NCBI GenBank assembly: GCA_003254885.1 | Contig: QANT01004195.1 | Coordinates: 112,263-176,262 of the forward strand | From: Purshia tridentata | Taxonomy: Eukaryota > Streptophyta > Magnoliopsida > Rosales > Rosaceae | DNA: 64,000 nucleotides | Direction: 5' to 3' | In this document: piece by piece, positions 49,397-60,848 of the stretch | Position numbering within the stretch: the first letter of the stretch is position 1 | Layout: the number at the start of each line of letters is the position of its first letter | Translations under genes and position numbers: made by a program | Notes under the pieces: model-generated | The model's database searches: none | What the model was told of the DNA's origin: nothing | The model's input: only the letters and a program-made list of their open reading frames with translations

Positions 49397-52300
49397 TCAC
49401 GCTCTTCTATCTTCTTCCATCTTCTGTCGCATCTTGAATTGCAAGGTGGCAGGAGCACAGTCCAATGGTGTTTCCCCTACATATAAGAAGCAATGAGTCA
49501 GCAAGATTGACCAAGTGACCAACGGCTGCATACTTTCTACTAACGGTGTTCTTGGCTAATCCAAATGTGAGAAGAAATTCAGTATGACTCAACCCCATGA
49601 CATTAATATTTTACTACTTTGATCTAAACAGGTGCAGGCACCCCTCTTGCACGGGGCTACACTTCATGCTGGTACCTTACAAGAGGAATGTGCAACTCAC
49701 AACAGTGTAACGCAGTCAGCAAGTAAAGTTGCTTTCATTAACACTAGTCACCACCTCTCCCTTCCTACTGACTTTTGAACATATGATGGGACAGATTCGC
49801 CAAAAGAAACAACCCGATAAATCCAGAACTACAGTTCCCAATCAATTGTTCATTCAGATAAACTGAAGCACAATTCAAACATTCAGAAACATTTAAAGTG
49901 TGGGCCCATTACACCAACAAAAAAAAAAGTGTCTGTGGGATCTTAAGTACCATCTTCATTACTGTGGCCATACAAAATCTATTTTAAAAGGAAATCCCTA
50001 ATCATGCCTTGGCTATCTTTAACATTACCATTAGCAGACAAAAAGTACACCTAAAATTTACATTCTAAGAGGGCCAAGGAATTACCCTGTGCATTCTTGT
50101 AGTCCAGGCTTGCTCCACAGTCCATGAGGGTAAAAACAATCTCAGTTTGATTAAAGACTGCTGCCTGACATTAGTATCACAAGAAGAAATTTAAGCACTA
50201 GAACTATTGATACATGCACAGACACCCAACACACATGCATGCACGCCCACAGACCATTTTAAAATACTATATAGAGATAGATAGATATATACATATATAG
50301 TTATATATGCACAAGAGAGAGAAAGAGAGAGAGAGAGTGAGCGATCAGTACCAAATGTAGCAAAGAAAGTCCTTGTTTGTCACGGTAATTGGCATCAACA
50401 CCCTGCCAAAATGATATGTTATTAAATCCACTTTTCAAATCTTTTTTTTCACTAAATGTTAATACCTCACTCAGAAGCTTCTTGACAGCAGCAATATCAC
50501 TATTCTTTATAGCTTCTCTGAGACCCTAAGAACAACACACAACAAGGAAGCATTATTTACAGCAACTATATTTCTTCTGCATAATTGAACTGAATAGAAA
50601 ATCCATTATTTATACCTCCCCATTGACTTCATAATCTATCTGGGTCTTATCATAAGTTCCATCGTTCGCTTGACCAAAATTGAAGACAGAACTGCAAATT
50701 TTGCAGAAATAATTACAGACTACAAAAGAATGCAGTTTGGCACTAAGATACCAAATCACCAGTTTACAATCACGGAAAACAAAAAAATTATTTCTTATCA
50801 ATGAACTAAAGAAATCACATTATTGTTCATAAATCTACTTCTCTATATCATAAGAAAATCACAAAGAAATCACATAATAAAAATGGATGCTACTATAATC
50901 CATTGTGTCAGGACCAACTGTTATTGCAGTTGGAAACCCTAGAGGCAACCTACCTATGCTTGCTGTTTGAAGTGGACGCTTTGTTTTTTAAAGCGGTTTC
51001 TGTTTTCTTCGGTTTTGGATTCAACCGAGGGACAAAGGTGGATGAAGTTTTGCTCTGCCACAAACAGAAATATGATCAATGAGACACATGCAAGATGCAG
51101 TAGAAACATCCAAAGAAATTGGAGAATTTATACCTGTAGGGGAACTGCATCCACAGATGGGGCTGCTGGAGCTTCACATATGCATAAAGGCATTCCACAC
51201 TTACAGTCTGAAATGCCTGACACAGGCTGATGCTCTACAGTCGGTTCAGTCTTTGAATTTATATCTTCACCAATGTCCAATCTAGAAACTGTAGCTGTTA
51301 CAGCATCAATTCCATTTAAAGAAGCCTGTGCATCACCTTTGGTAGATCTGTAGAAAAACAAAAACCACGATTACCCAAAAGTAAGTTTCTTTTTCTGAGA
51401 AAATAAAAAAATAGAACATTTGAGAGAAGAAGAAAAGGTAAAGGTAAAGAAGTCCCATTTATAGCACCAAGATGGCATAGTGTAGCAGATGCAGGCATAA
51501 ACAAGAAAGAGAACAACATAAAAATGGAACAAAGAATCTGGTGTCATCTTGTAGAGTGCTCATTCGTCTTCCCTAAACATATCCCCTTTTTATCCATAGT
51601 GCATAATGCAAGAGTAAGAAGCACTGTGAATAATTACACTGTGTAGTGGATGACATACCATGGATCTCCATTTGTATATAAACATTCACAAAAGAGCAAA
51701 GTACAGCCTAGTACAGCATACCAAATGGGTCCTTAATAGATCAAGATCCCTAAGTGATTAATCAAATAAAAATCTTTCATTTTTACAACCAAGGCAATGA
51801 GATTTAACCTGAATAGATAGCATTCTATCAAGAGTTGCCATCTTGGGCAACTGCTCTTGAGTTTCTATTTTTAGTTGTCTATTCGAATTGGTTGACAGAT
51901 TTGCAAACTCACTGGGGTCACTTAAGTTTTCATTGCAAAATATTTCATGAATCTCTGAGCTGCCTTAGTGGGTCATTTCCATCCTCAATCAGTTCTATTA
52001 GGTAGAAAGTATACAAAAAATATCAAAAGAATAAAACAAAAGTTTCAACTAAGTTCTCATGTTTCACTTGTATACCATCATTGACAACAAGAATTCACAA
52101 ATACATCTCAAGACACGACTGACATTATCCATCTAATTTATAAATATTAACGTTTTGGCTACTTCGACTGCATAAATAAAAAATCCAAAAAATCTGATGC
52201 ATATACATACATATGTGTGTATATATATATATTATTCGAAAAAGTTCAAAGAGGAGCAATTTACCGAGAGGAGTCATTAAAACAATCACTGCAAACTCTA

Positions 52301-53127
52301 ACGGACGAGTAAATGCCAAACTGCGGTAAAGCCTGAATTTGCAAACAAAAGCAAGATTGCTCAATGAAAGTTCATCAATAGGTAAAATTGCTGCTTAGAA
52401 AAGGAAAAAGTTATGAGGAAACACACCATTTGGTTTGATGAATGTTCGTGGCACAGAGTCCGTCCACAAGATCGGCAATGATGCTGCATAAAATCATAAG
52501 CCGAAGCATATCAAGTGCACTGAAGAACTTCTCCAAACTAGAATTTTTACTTATAATCATTTGGGTTCAAGCTTTTTAAAGCAACTTGTTCTCCGGCATT
52601 TTGATTTCAGATACCTTCAACTCCATCACAAACAAGAAATGTTGAATGCCTAAGCAGGCTTCAAAGTTTGTAACTTGTAGCAAGATGGTCAATCAATCAT
52701 GTAAATTGGAAAAGACCCATTTTTGTATAGAAGAAGAATTGGATTGGTAATCACAGCATGACATATTAGATCATCAACATCAAAAATTGAGCTTTGATAT
52801 TGCCCAATGGGGGAAACCATGAATAAAATACAGAATTTTCAGATCCCAAGGAAGCTTGAAGAGCCATGGCAGTGAAAATTAAGTAATGGCTTCAAAAGGG
52901 CCTTTGGGATTCGATTGGAAAAATAAATTAAAAAATCTCGTTGGCCTCAAAGGTGTCGATGGGCCAACTGGTAGTCTGGTATTCATAAATAAATCAAATT
53001 TCATCAACAAAAAAAAAGGTGTATGTTAGAGAAAGTAATTGAATTTGGGTACCCGTCGCCTGAAAGCGTTGAAGCTGCATTTGCAGACATCACATCGCGG
53101 TGATTCTTGGAAAGAAGGAGGCTCCAT
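49397..53127 (-). CDS. FYVE zinc finger plus ankyrin-repeat protein
   Basis: Predicted phosphatidylinositol-3-phosphate-binding endosomal adaptor; often annotated as VPS27-like in plants. Exons (minus): 53127-53053, 52483-52427, 52332-52265, 51347-51134, 51054-50954, 50691-50616, 50525-50466, 50402-50352, 50164-50086, 49476-49397, 286 aa. The FYVE domain (about 12-66) has paired Cys (CDVC, CRSC, CHEH, CSDC), the basic RRRHHCRSCG patch that contacts the lipid, and RVCSDC; the WxxD motif of classical FYVE domains is not seen. A Cys-rich and Pro-rich linker (about 70-170) follows, then ankyrin repeats at about 198-262 (LREAIKNSDIAAVKKLLSEG, DKQGLSLLHLAA, NAQGETPLDCA). The binding role is inferred from family knowledge. 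Confidence 0.92.
50319..50338. repeat. (GA)n microsatellite in intron
   Basis: A short GA run in intron 8 of the FYVE-ankyrin gene, next to its donor side. Confidence 0.7.
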
Positions 53128-54133
53128 TCGATCACATACAATTGTGCGACTTTGATCGATTTTGATGGAAGTCGATTTTCAATTCATTCCTACCTCATCA
53201 TTGAACACAGAGCATCCCAATTTTTTGATAGACCCGTCCTCCTCCTGAATCCTGATCCAAACTCTTACCCGGGAGGTTTCGGGTTTACCCGCCGTTTTAA
53301 TTCCGGGTTGTTTTTTTGGTTGAATTAGAAATCAGATTAATAATCACAGCCGTCGAAAGCAGTCAACGATTGAACGGTGAAGAGCATCTACAGAGAAACA
53401 GCACATATATTGTTTTTGGTCGAAAAGAATCTCATTAAGATTTAAATTGTAATGGGCATTTGAGCAAAAAAATTTGGTAATGGGCACAATGACAATTGTC
53501 GCTCTAAGTGAAATATATAAATATATAAGTAAATGATTTTAACACCCAGATTTGGGCTTCCCTTTCCTTTGCAACCCTGTTGCTTTTATTAGTTTCTAAA
53601 TAAGTCCAAATGCTTTGTTACCGGTCCACTTTTTAACTCTCCATCACTTACTCTATTACTTCATCTCTCTTTTTCTCCATGAGTTTTCTATCTCTTTCCA
53701 TTTTTCTGAAGCAGATCTGGGTTTCCACTCTTCTATCTCTTTGTCTCCCTCTCCATCTATCTCCATCTCTCTGACTCTATGGTGCCTTCCCCTCACCTCC
53801 ACGACCTCCATAGACGACGACCAGAAGAACAAGATCAATGACTTTGCCGCCATCAAGTTGATGATTTCCTCAAATGTGAGATTTAGATGCTCAGTCGACC
53901 ACTGCTGCCTACGATCCAGGTTCTTGCTCATAGATCTGAGCGGGGAGGCGATACTAGTTATTAGGTTCTTGTTGATGGATCTTGTTTTGAAATTTTAACT
54001 CAAATTACAAGAACCTGACATTTCTTGTATAATATAGGTAAATTTCACATTGTAGTCTTATACTATTGAATTTTGTAGTGAGAAGAAAATATATTAATAT
54101 AGATTTTGGTGAATTTATAATTGAGTATGGATA

Positions 54134-54162
54134 ATTGATGGATGGATGGATGGATGGATAGA
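54134..54162. repeat. (GATG)n microsatellite
   Basis: Five to six GATG-type units followed by one variant unit (GATAGATGG). Confidence 0.8.
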
Positions 54163-54776
54163 TGGGAGGGTTAGTTTTTCCTGCCTTGCAAAGACGACGA
54201 TGGTGGGGGTGGGTTTGATGCATAGAGGCAATTTGTGGGGGTGGGACTAAGTCTGACACCGCAAGGCTTTTGAATGAGCCTTGGATTTTGCAGGTGATTT
54301 TTAACGCTTTATCTTTGGTCCTTTGGGACTTGTCTCTCTGTATATTTGAGTATAATGTAAGTATATTCTCGAAACTTTTCCAGTACACTAGTGTAGGATT
54401 AATAATCAAGTGTTTTGTGCCTTCCACAAATCAATGCAATGGTGCAGCACAGCACAGCACGAAATGCATGGTGCTTGCTGATGTTGCATGTTACTCATCA
54501 CATATATACCTAAACTAAACTTCTGACATAAAACATATTTATTAGTATACAAATTTATATCCTAATATGAAAAAACAAATGTTATCAAAATTAAACATTG
54601 GAAATTTAATTAATCAATTCATTAGACAAAGAAATAAATTAATAATTGTTTGTTTTTGAGGATGTTTTGCAAGGTGTGCATGTGCCTGCTCATAGTGATT
54701 ATTATTAGTACCACTACTGCTTCATTTTGGAAACTGCTGCCCTTACTTAATATTGTTATTATAGAAAGTAGCAATA

Positions 54777-54930
54777 AAGCGATTGTTACCGACCGACAGT
54801 AACAATAAGACGATTGTTACTGTCAGACAGTAATAATAAGGTGATTGTTATTGTCGGACAGTAACAATAAAACGATTGTTACTGTTGGACAGTAACAATA
54901 AGGCGATTGTTACTGCCTGACAGTAATAAT
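54777..54930. repeat. 31-base minisatellite of hairpin units
   Basis: Five head-to-tail units (one of 30 and four of 31 bases). Each unit is itself an inverted repeat of the form ATTGTTACTGTC / GACAGTAACAAT. Related single arms continue on the right at about 55006-55030. Confidence 0.9.
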
Positions 54931-55377
54931 TCTTTAGATATAGAAAAAAAAAAAAACTTTTATGCTATTTTGGATGTTATTTTTAAGTTTTTTTATAAAG
55001 TAAAAATTGTTACTATTAAACAGTAACAATTCTCAAAAGTACTGTAGCACTATAGTAACACTACTACAGTAATGCCGTTACTGTGGTAACAATTTTTTAA
55101 AAAAGTGGCCGCTATAGTAATTTACTGTAGCTCCTGAGCCGGATAAACAGTAAATTTTTTAAAATGAGCTTTAAAAAAAATCACCCTAAATATATTAGTA
55201 TTGAGTGATGGATAAATGAGCGACACTACATATAAGTGTTTGATTTACTTCAACTTGGTCCTATAAGTTTGTTAAATTTATTCCCTAGATATGTTGTCTC
55301 TTATTTATTTCTCATATTAGTTGGACTATAATTAAAATAATAAGTTTTTTGGGTCATATAAGTCTAACATATTATAT

Positions 55378-55717
55378 TGGCAAATACTTGGATGCACTCT
55401 ATAGGTGAACCTGCGCATCCATCTCTTATGTTAAAATTCTTGTTTGGTTGTACATATTCAGGATCAAAATTGTTTTTTTATTTTAAATAATATATTAAAG
55501 ATCATTTATATAAAAAATAAACTCATTTGAAGATTGTTTAGTTATGTAAATATTATCGAATAAATGAAAAATCTGTATTTAAAAAGTGATTTTTTTAATC
55601 AAATTGTTTATTTATTCGATAATAATTATAAAATCAAATCATTTATAAATTAATTTTTTCATAAATGATGTTTAACAGGTGATTTAAAACATGAATGATT
55701 TTGCTCACGCCCTAATA
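55378..55717. mobile_element. Decayed relative of the Mutator-like MITE
   Basis: The inner blocks match the two MITEs at 47983-48925 (AAAGATCATTTATA, GAAGATTGTTTAGTTAT, TAAAAAGTGATTTTTTTAAT, AAACATGAATGATTTTG) in the same order and palindromic layout. The left end CAAATACTTGGATGCA loosely matches the family terminus; the right end seems lost. Confidence 0.55.
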
Positions 55718-56760
55718 TATTACTAAATTATAATTCATAATTTGTAGTTAAGTAAAATTATTGTTTTCTTTTATTTAGTAGAGAGATATGTGAATCAAAT
55801 TATAGTTATGTGCGTGAAATAATAATATCATAAATGAAAGTGTACATATTAATTGTTCCACAAACTAGTATCAAACTTATATCTATAAAATTTAAATTTT
55901 GAAACCGATTCCATTAAAAGAGAGAAATATTACTAAACTAAAAAAATCACGAGTATGCACTCGTGAATTGGCTTTATTTATGTGTGTGTGTATATATATA
56001 TACATGTCAACAATTTTAATTAAAAAATATAATAAACCAAAAAAACAAAAAACAAAATATAAAAGGGAAAACAAAAACTGTGGAGAATTTTATAAGGAAA
56101 AAGCCCTTGTCCATATCAGTAATATATTATTTTGAATGCTTTTAGTTTAATATGTTTTTTTTGTCCTTGATTGAGTATTCTTCTTTTTTGACGCAGCAAA
56201 CGTTAGGGATTCAAGCGAAAACCCTAAAACACACACACACTTTGGAATTCACCAAAAAATTTGAGAGAAATCCCTCGTTTTCTAATTTATAAAATAGAAT
56301 GATGATTCACAAGAGCCTAAAGTTGGCTTAAATAGATTCTACAAGCCCTAACTTGACTAGGAATGCAAAAATAAAATATAAAATAAAATAGCAAAAATCA
56401 GCTGAAACTTTAAACGCCGTTTTGAGGCCCTAAACGACCTCGAAAGCCCAAAAAGGCCTATGCGTCACGGCATTAGTTGTGAGTTGGACTCGTGGCGCGA
56501 TTCTTTTCGATTTGATATGTAAATCGACTATATTCGGGCTCAGAAGCAAAGTCTAGTAGAAATAATTTATATTTTTTTCGACGTTCAAGTTTTTTCTCAA
56601 ATTGGAACGCCAATCGCTCTACATCATTTTTATTCTCTATAATATTGAAGTTTTTAACTATTCAAGGGAACATTTTCGATTTTTTTTAATGTCTTTATAA
56701 ATCACATTTTTTATAGTTTGAAAATTTAACCAGATAGATAGGTAGATAGCAATTAGCATA

Positions 56761-56909
56761 GGCCAAGTACATAATTAGGTTGATTAGGCCAAGTACATAA
56801 TTAGGTTAATTAGGCCAAGTATATAATTAGGTCAAGTAGGCCAAGTATATAATTAGGTTAATTAGGCCAAGTATATAATTAGGTTAATTAGGCCAAATAT
56901 ATAATCAAC
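56761..56909. repeat. 26-base tandem repeat
   Basis: Five full units of GGCCAAGTAYATAATTAGGT plus six bases, then a partial sixth. Units differ by only a few bases, so the array is young. Confidence 0.9.
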
Positions 56910-57231
56910 AAATTTTTTTTTTGTTAACAATATATAATCAACAATTCAACATACATGTTTCGACATATATATTTGTGACCACACGATCATGTGGTTAATG
57001 GTTTATAAGTTTGGAGACAGATAGTACAGTTTGAACTTTGAAAGGCCTTGAAAGGTCAAGTTGGTGAGTTGTCGTTAATGTTATTAAATTGTTGGAAGCA
57101 TCCGTCTTTTCAACACGTGGGAAATTAAAAAACAGTTAAAATTAAATTATTGATGGTTGGTCGACGGAGGAAGCTTTTTAGTTGGTTCTTCTTGTGAAAG
57201 TTGTGATGAAAAAATACTGAGAAGCAAAGAA

Positions 57232-59313
57232 ATGGAAGCAAAAAATTTTGAGCTTGAAGATTTGAAGTCCCCGGAGATGGAGGAAGGGGTGGTCGGCCAG
57301 AGAAAGCCTGAGGCCACAGAGGAAGCCAAAGAAAAGGAGCCCTCTTCCCATGATCTGACTAACAACACCACCAACAACAACAGCACCAGGTACCTTGCCT
57401 TTTTTTTTTTTCTGTAACAAGGTGTTCTTGCCTGCATAATAAGCTCAATTTATGGCAGATATGGAAAACCAGAGTGTTGGGTTTTCTCCATTTAGATTTA
57501 AAAGCTTGTTTTGATGTGTTTGATAAAGGCCTCTCTCTCTCTCTCTCTCTGTCTCTCCCCTCTCTCTATATATGTGACTGACTATCGTTTATAAGGAGGA
57601 TTTGTTTCTGAAGCTGACCCAACCAGGAAAAGGGATTTTTTGTAAATTGGAATTTATTACAAGAGACAAGAAATTTCCATATACTACTTGTTTTAATGTG
57701 GTAGATAGCTAGAGAAGGTCAATTTAGTTTGGTGAGCCCACAGTGCAAAGCACTATTCTTTCCACGGGTCTTCCAATGCTTGTTAGTTTGTTGGGTAGCA
57801 ATTTGGCAAAATTATGTGCTTGATTATGATTCAGTTGAGGTCTGATTTGTTAGTTTTATGATGCTGATACACAGTAATGTTAGATTATGCTTTCTTGGGT
57901 GTGATTTGGCAGCAAGTTGGAATTCTGGTTCTTACTTTTTAGAAAAGTAGAGTAGCAGATGAGTTATTATGTAATTTTTTTTTAGCATTATGAAACTTTC
58001 TGTGGCGTCTTGCATTCACAGGATGTTGAAGAACCTCTTGTTTTGAACTTTTGAGTAACCACATCAATTTTTTCCAACCTGAAATGGTTTGCCCTTTATA
58101 CATGGAATAATCAAAACTCTCAAGTTTGTGCTTTATAGTCTGGCCTTCTACTGTCTTAGGCTGTCATCATAGACGTAATAATACCTCCTTTTTATTTTAT
58201 TTTCTTAATGTTAATCTTGGCTTTCATATATGTTTCTCCAAGTGCACCTTTATTTTCCACCCACTTAAGAAAATTGCAGAGGTGATGGGGCTTGAAGGAC
58301 CTTTTTGTGTTAGGTTAGCTACTTCATTTTAAACTTATATGAAACTTGGTTTGTTCTCTTTTGATGTTTGAGGGACAGACAAATGCCATCTGCACTAAAT
58401 GCTTCCGATAATGCTCCGGCTCAGCTCACCATCTTCTATGCAGGGAGTGTTAGTGTCTTTGATGCGATTACTGCAGAAAAGGTTGACTCTTTGCCACCTT
58501 AGCTAGTTACATAAGCAATTTGCATCTAGGTACTCAATCATTCATGTGATTGACAGATTCTGTTCTGCATTTATTCACCTAATAGGTTCGCGAACTTATG
58601 CTTATTGCGGCTGGCACTGCTGCTGCTGCTGCTGATAAGCCTAGTGATGTAAAGAATGGTGGGATCAGCTGTCCTCCAAGTCCACTAGTTTGTTCAGGGT
58701 CGTCTTCGCTGCAAAATTCTTCTACTGCTCCTGGTTCACCACTTGTCCAGCTCTACCCTGATCAGAAGAGTTCCATTTGCAAACTGCAAGCTGGTAATAA
58801 TTTCATTACTAGACTAAGAAGTAGGATTATTGACACGATTTTTTGATGACTTCATGATTCCCACTTTGATCTTTCTGTTGGTTCAGAATTCCCAATAGCT
58901 AGGAGACACTCTCTGCAGCGCTTCCTGGAGAAGCGACGGGACAGGTACACCCTTAAAGACTGTGATCAGTTCTCTCTTTATCTCTCTCATGTCAATTTGG
59001 TTAGAACTAAAGTTGCTGATGACATGATCTGTGCCACCAAATTTGGCATTGATGATCAATGAAAATGTTATGCATAATCATCCCAGTCCCTCCTCCTTCT
59101 GTTTACACATCCATTAGTTTGTTTCATAATTGTTATGTTAATACTTGCAGGGTTGCCAGCAATAATCCATATCCTACTTCACCAGCAGCACAGAAGGATG
59201 AAAATGCAAAAACTAACCTCAGCAACAATGCTGCTCCAGCGTTGGGTTGCTTCAAACAATCTGTCAAGCATCAGGAAGAAACTCAACCAAGTTCTGCTGC
59301 CTACCCAGCTTGA
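57232..59313 (+). CDS. TIFY/JAZ jasmonate-signalling repressor (TIFY3, JAZ11/12-like)
   Basis: Nuclear repressor that binds MYC-type factors and is degraded through COI1 when jasmonoyl-isoleucine is present. Exons: 57232-57389, 58379-58481, 58586-58793, 58887-58944, 59151-59313, 229 aa. The ATG at 57232 is the first in frame after a TGA at 57151. TIFY lies at 70-73 within QLTIFYAGSVSVFDAI, which mediates homodimerisation and NINJA binding. The Jas motif is at about 157-182 (EFPIARRHSLQRFLEKRRDR), with the degron core FPIARR where many JAZ proteins have LPIARR. The Jas motif is split by an intron after KRRDR, a site known from other JAZ genes to permit splice variants lacking the end of the motif. 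The Ser-rich middle is disordered. Assignment to TIFY3 rests on Jas similarity from memory. Confidence 0.92.
57532..57551. repeat. (CT)n microsatellite in JAZ intron 1
   Basis: A CT run with one GT interruption shortly after, within the long first intron (57390-58378). Confidence 0.8.
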
Positions 59314-60848
59314 TCTAATTACCAAGATTTCTCTGTATCATGTGGAACTTCTATCTTTACTTAATTATCCTCATTTCTGCACAACTTTCGTAAGAAACTT
59401 AAGTTAACTGGTGATTTTTATGTTTGACTTGCCTGTTCACATAATCGGGGTAACATGCATGCAAGTTCTCACAAGGGATCGAAACAAAAAGAACAAAAAA
59501 CTTCATGATAGATTGATGGGTCATGAGTTTTGTGCTCTATTACTAGTGGAGAACTTGTAAGCGTGTTGCCTCGTTTATGCCCCTATGTTCGAATTTGTAT
59601 TGTGTAGCATGACTATGTTCGAATTTGGATTGTGTAGCATGACTGTCCAAATTTAAATTGTGTAGCATATGGTTGTTTATGACATTGTTGACTTTCCTAT
59701 AACATTTTAAAAACTATTTGTTGTTAATTTGGTTCTGTGATGACTATTAAGTACCACTGTTTGTTATGTTATGTGAAAAATATTGGTGAAATGGAACCAT
59801 GCAATGGGAATCATACTCGGGCAAATCACACCGTTATTGCCACAGTAATTAGCATTATCCTGGATGGAAAGTAAAGAGATGAAAAGTATAAATTATGTTG
59901 ATAAACCCTTAAGTCAATTAGGTTTGGGCGAAAAGGCGTAGGGCGGGTGAACCCAAAATGAAGTAGTTCAAGTGGGAACATAATCCGTTTGGTATTATAT
60001 CCGAAAACACTTTTTTGTTTGCATATGTGGTATTTATTGATTAAATAAAGAAAAAAATTAAAGCAGATTTTGTTGTAGTGCGCAAAGTTTTGGCATGGGG
60101 TTTGAGCATTGTATTCCATTTCAAGGTTTCATCAAAATTTCATCTACAGGCTTTCCGATGCAAGTTGTCTTAATTTGCCAATCTGGAGAATTTAAATGTG
60201 AAAAACACATTTTTGTTGTTGGTGTGGATACTTGAGCAACTTAAAAATCTGGTACACATATCAACAAGGTACCAACTAACACGAATTTCTTATCCACAAA
60301 ATTAAGCAACTTAGAATTCAACCACAAGCAATTTTATTTTATTATACATTTATCCTTTTGGGTTCAAAAGAGGTGTATGAAGGAGAAAGAACTCTCACTC
60401 AAATATGCGAGTAAATACTATATCACTAAAGTTATGAGCTCTCAGAAGGCCACAACCACAAGCAATTTTCATGAGCAACAAATTGTTCTTTTACTTTGAA
60501 ATGATAACATAAACTAAAAAATAATGCAAGGACAGCAAGACTATATAGAAGGTTGCAAGTACCATATCAATTCTAGCATGGAGGGTTACGTCTGGAATTG
60601 AAGAGGGACTGATATGTAAACACATATACATTGAGATGCGCAAGCACACAAAATTTACCAGTGAATAATTGTCGATTTAAGGTTCGAACCCTCAAGAACC
60701 ACATTCAACATTCACAAAGTCTTCATGCCTTTTATAGTCTAAAGCCAAAATAGTGATATTGTGGAAAAAGGAAAAAAGGAAAACAGAGATTCAGAATACC
60801 AGATACAGGTTTGGATAAGAGTCGGTAATTCACATCTACTATCTAGTT
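59314..60848. other. Tail-to-tail intergenic region, JAZ and FAX
   Basis: Holds the JAZ 3' UTR on the left and the FAX 3' UTR on the right. A 30-base tandem repeat is at 59584-59670. A GGTTCGAACCC motif at about 60680 resembles a tRNA B box but has no tRNA around it. No gene is visible. Confidence 0.5.
59584..59670. repeat. 30-base tandem repeat downstream of JAZ
   Basis: Two near-identical 30-base units (core TTCGAATTTGKATTGTGTAG) and a third, more diverged and shortened. Confidence 0.8.

Larger units (their letters stand above)
53128..57231. other. 4.1-kb intergenic region rich in repeats
   Basis: Between the 5' ends of the FYVE-ankyrin (minus) and JAZ (plus) genes. Contains a GC-richer island at about 53690-53990, a GATG repeat near 54134-54162, a 31-base hairpin minisatellite (54777-54930), a decayed MITE (about 55378-55717), an unexplained GC-richer segment (about 56190-56580), and a 26-base tandem array (56761-56909). 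I support no gene here. Confidence 0.5.

Noticed and set aside
60670-60700. GGTTCGAACCC, like a tRNA B box
   Set aside because: No A box at the right distance and no cloverleaf stems can be formed around it.
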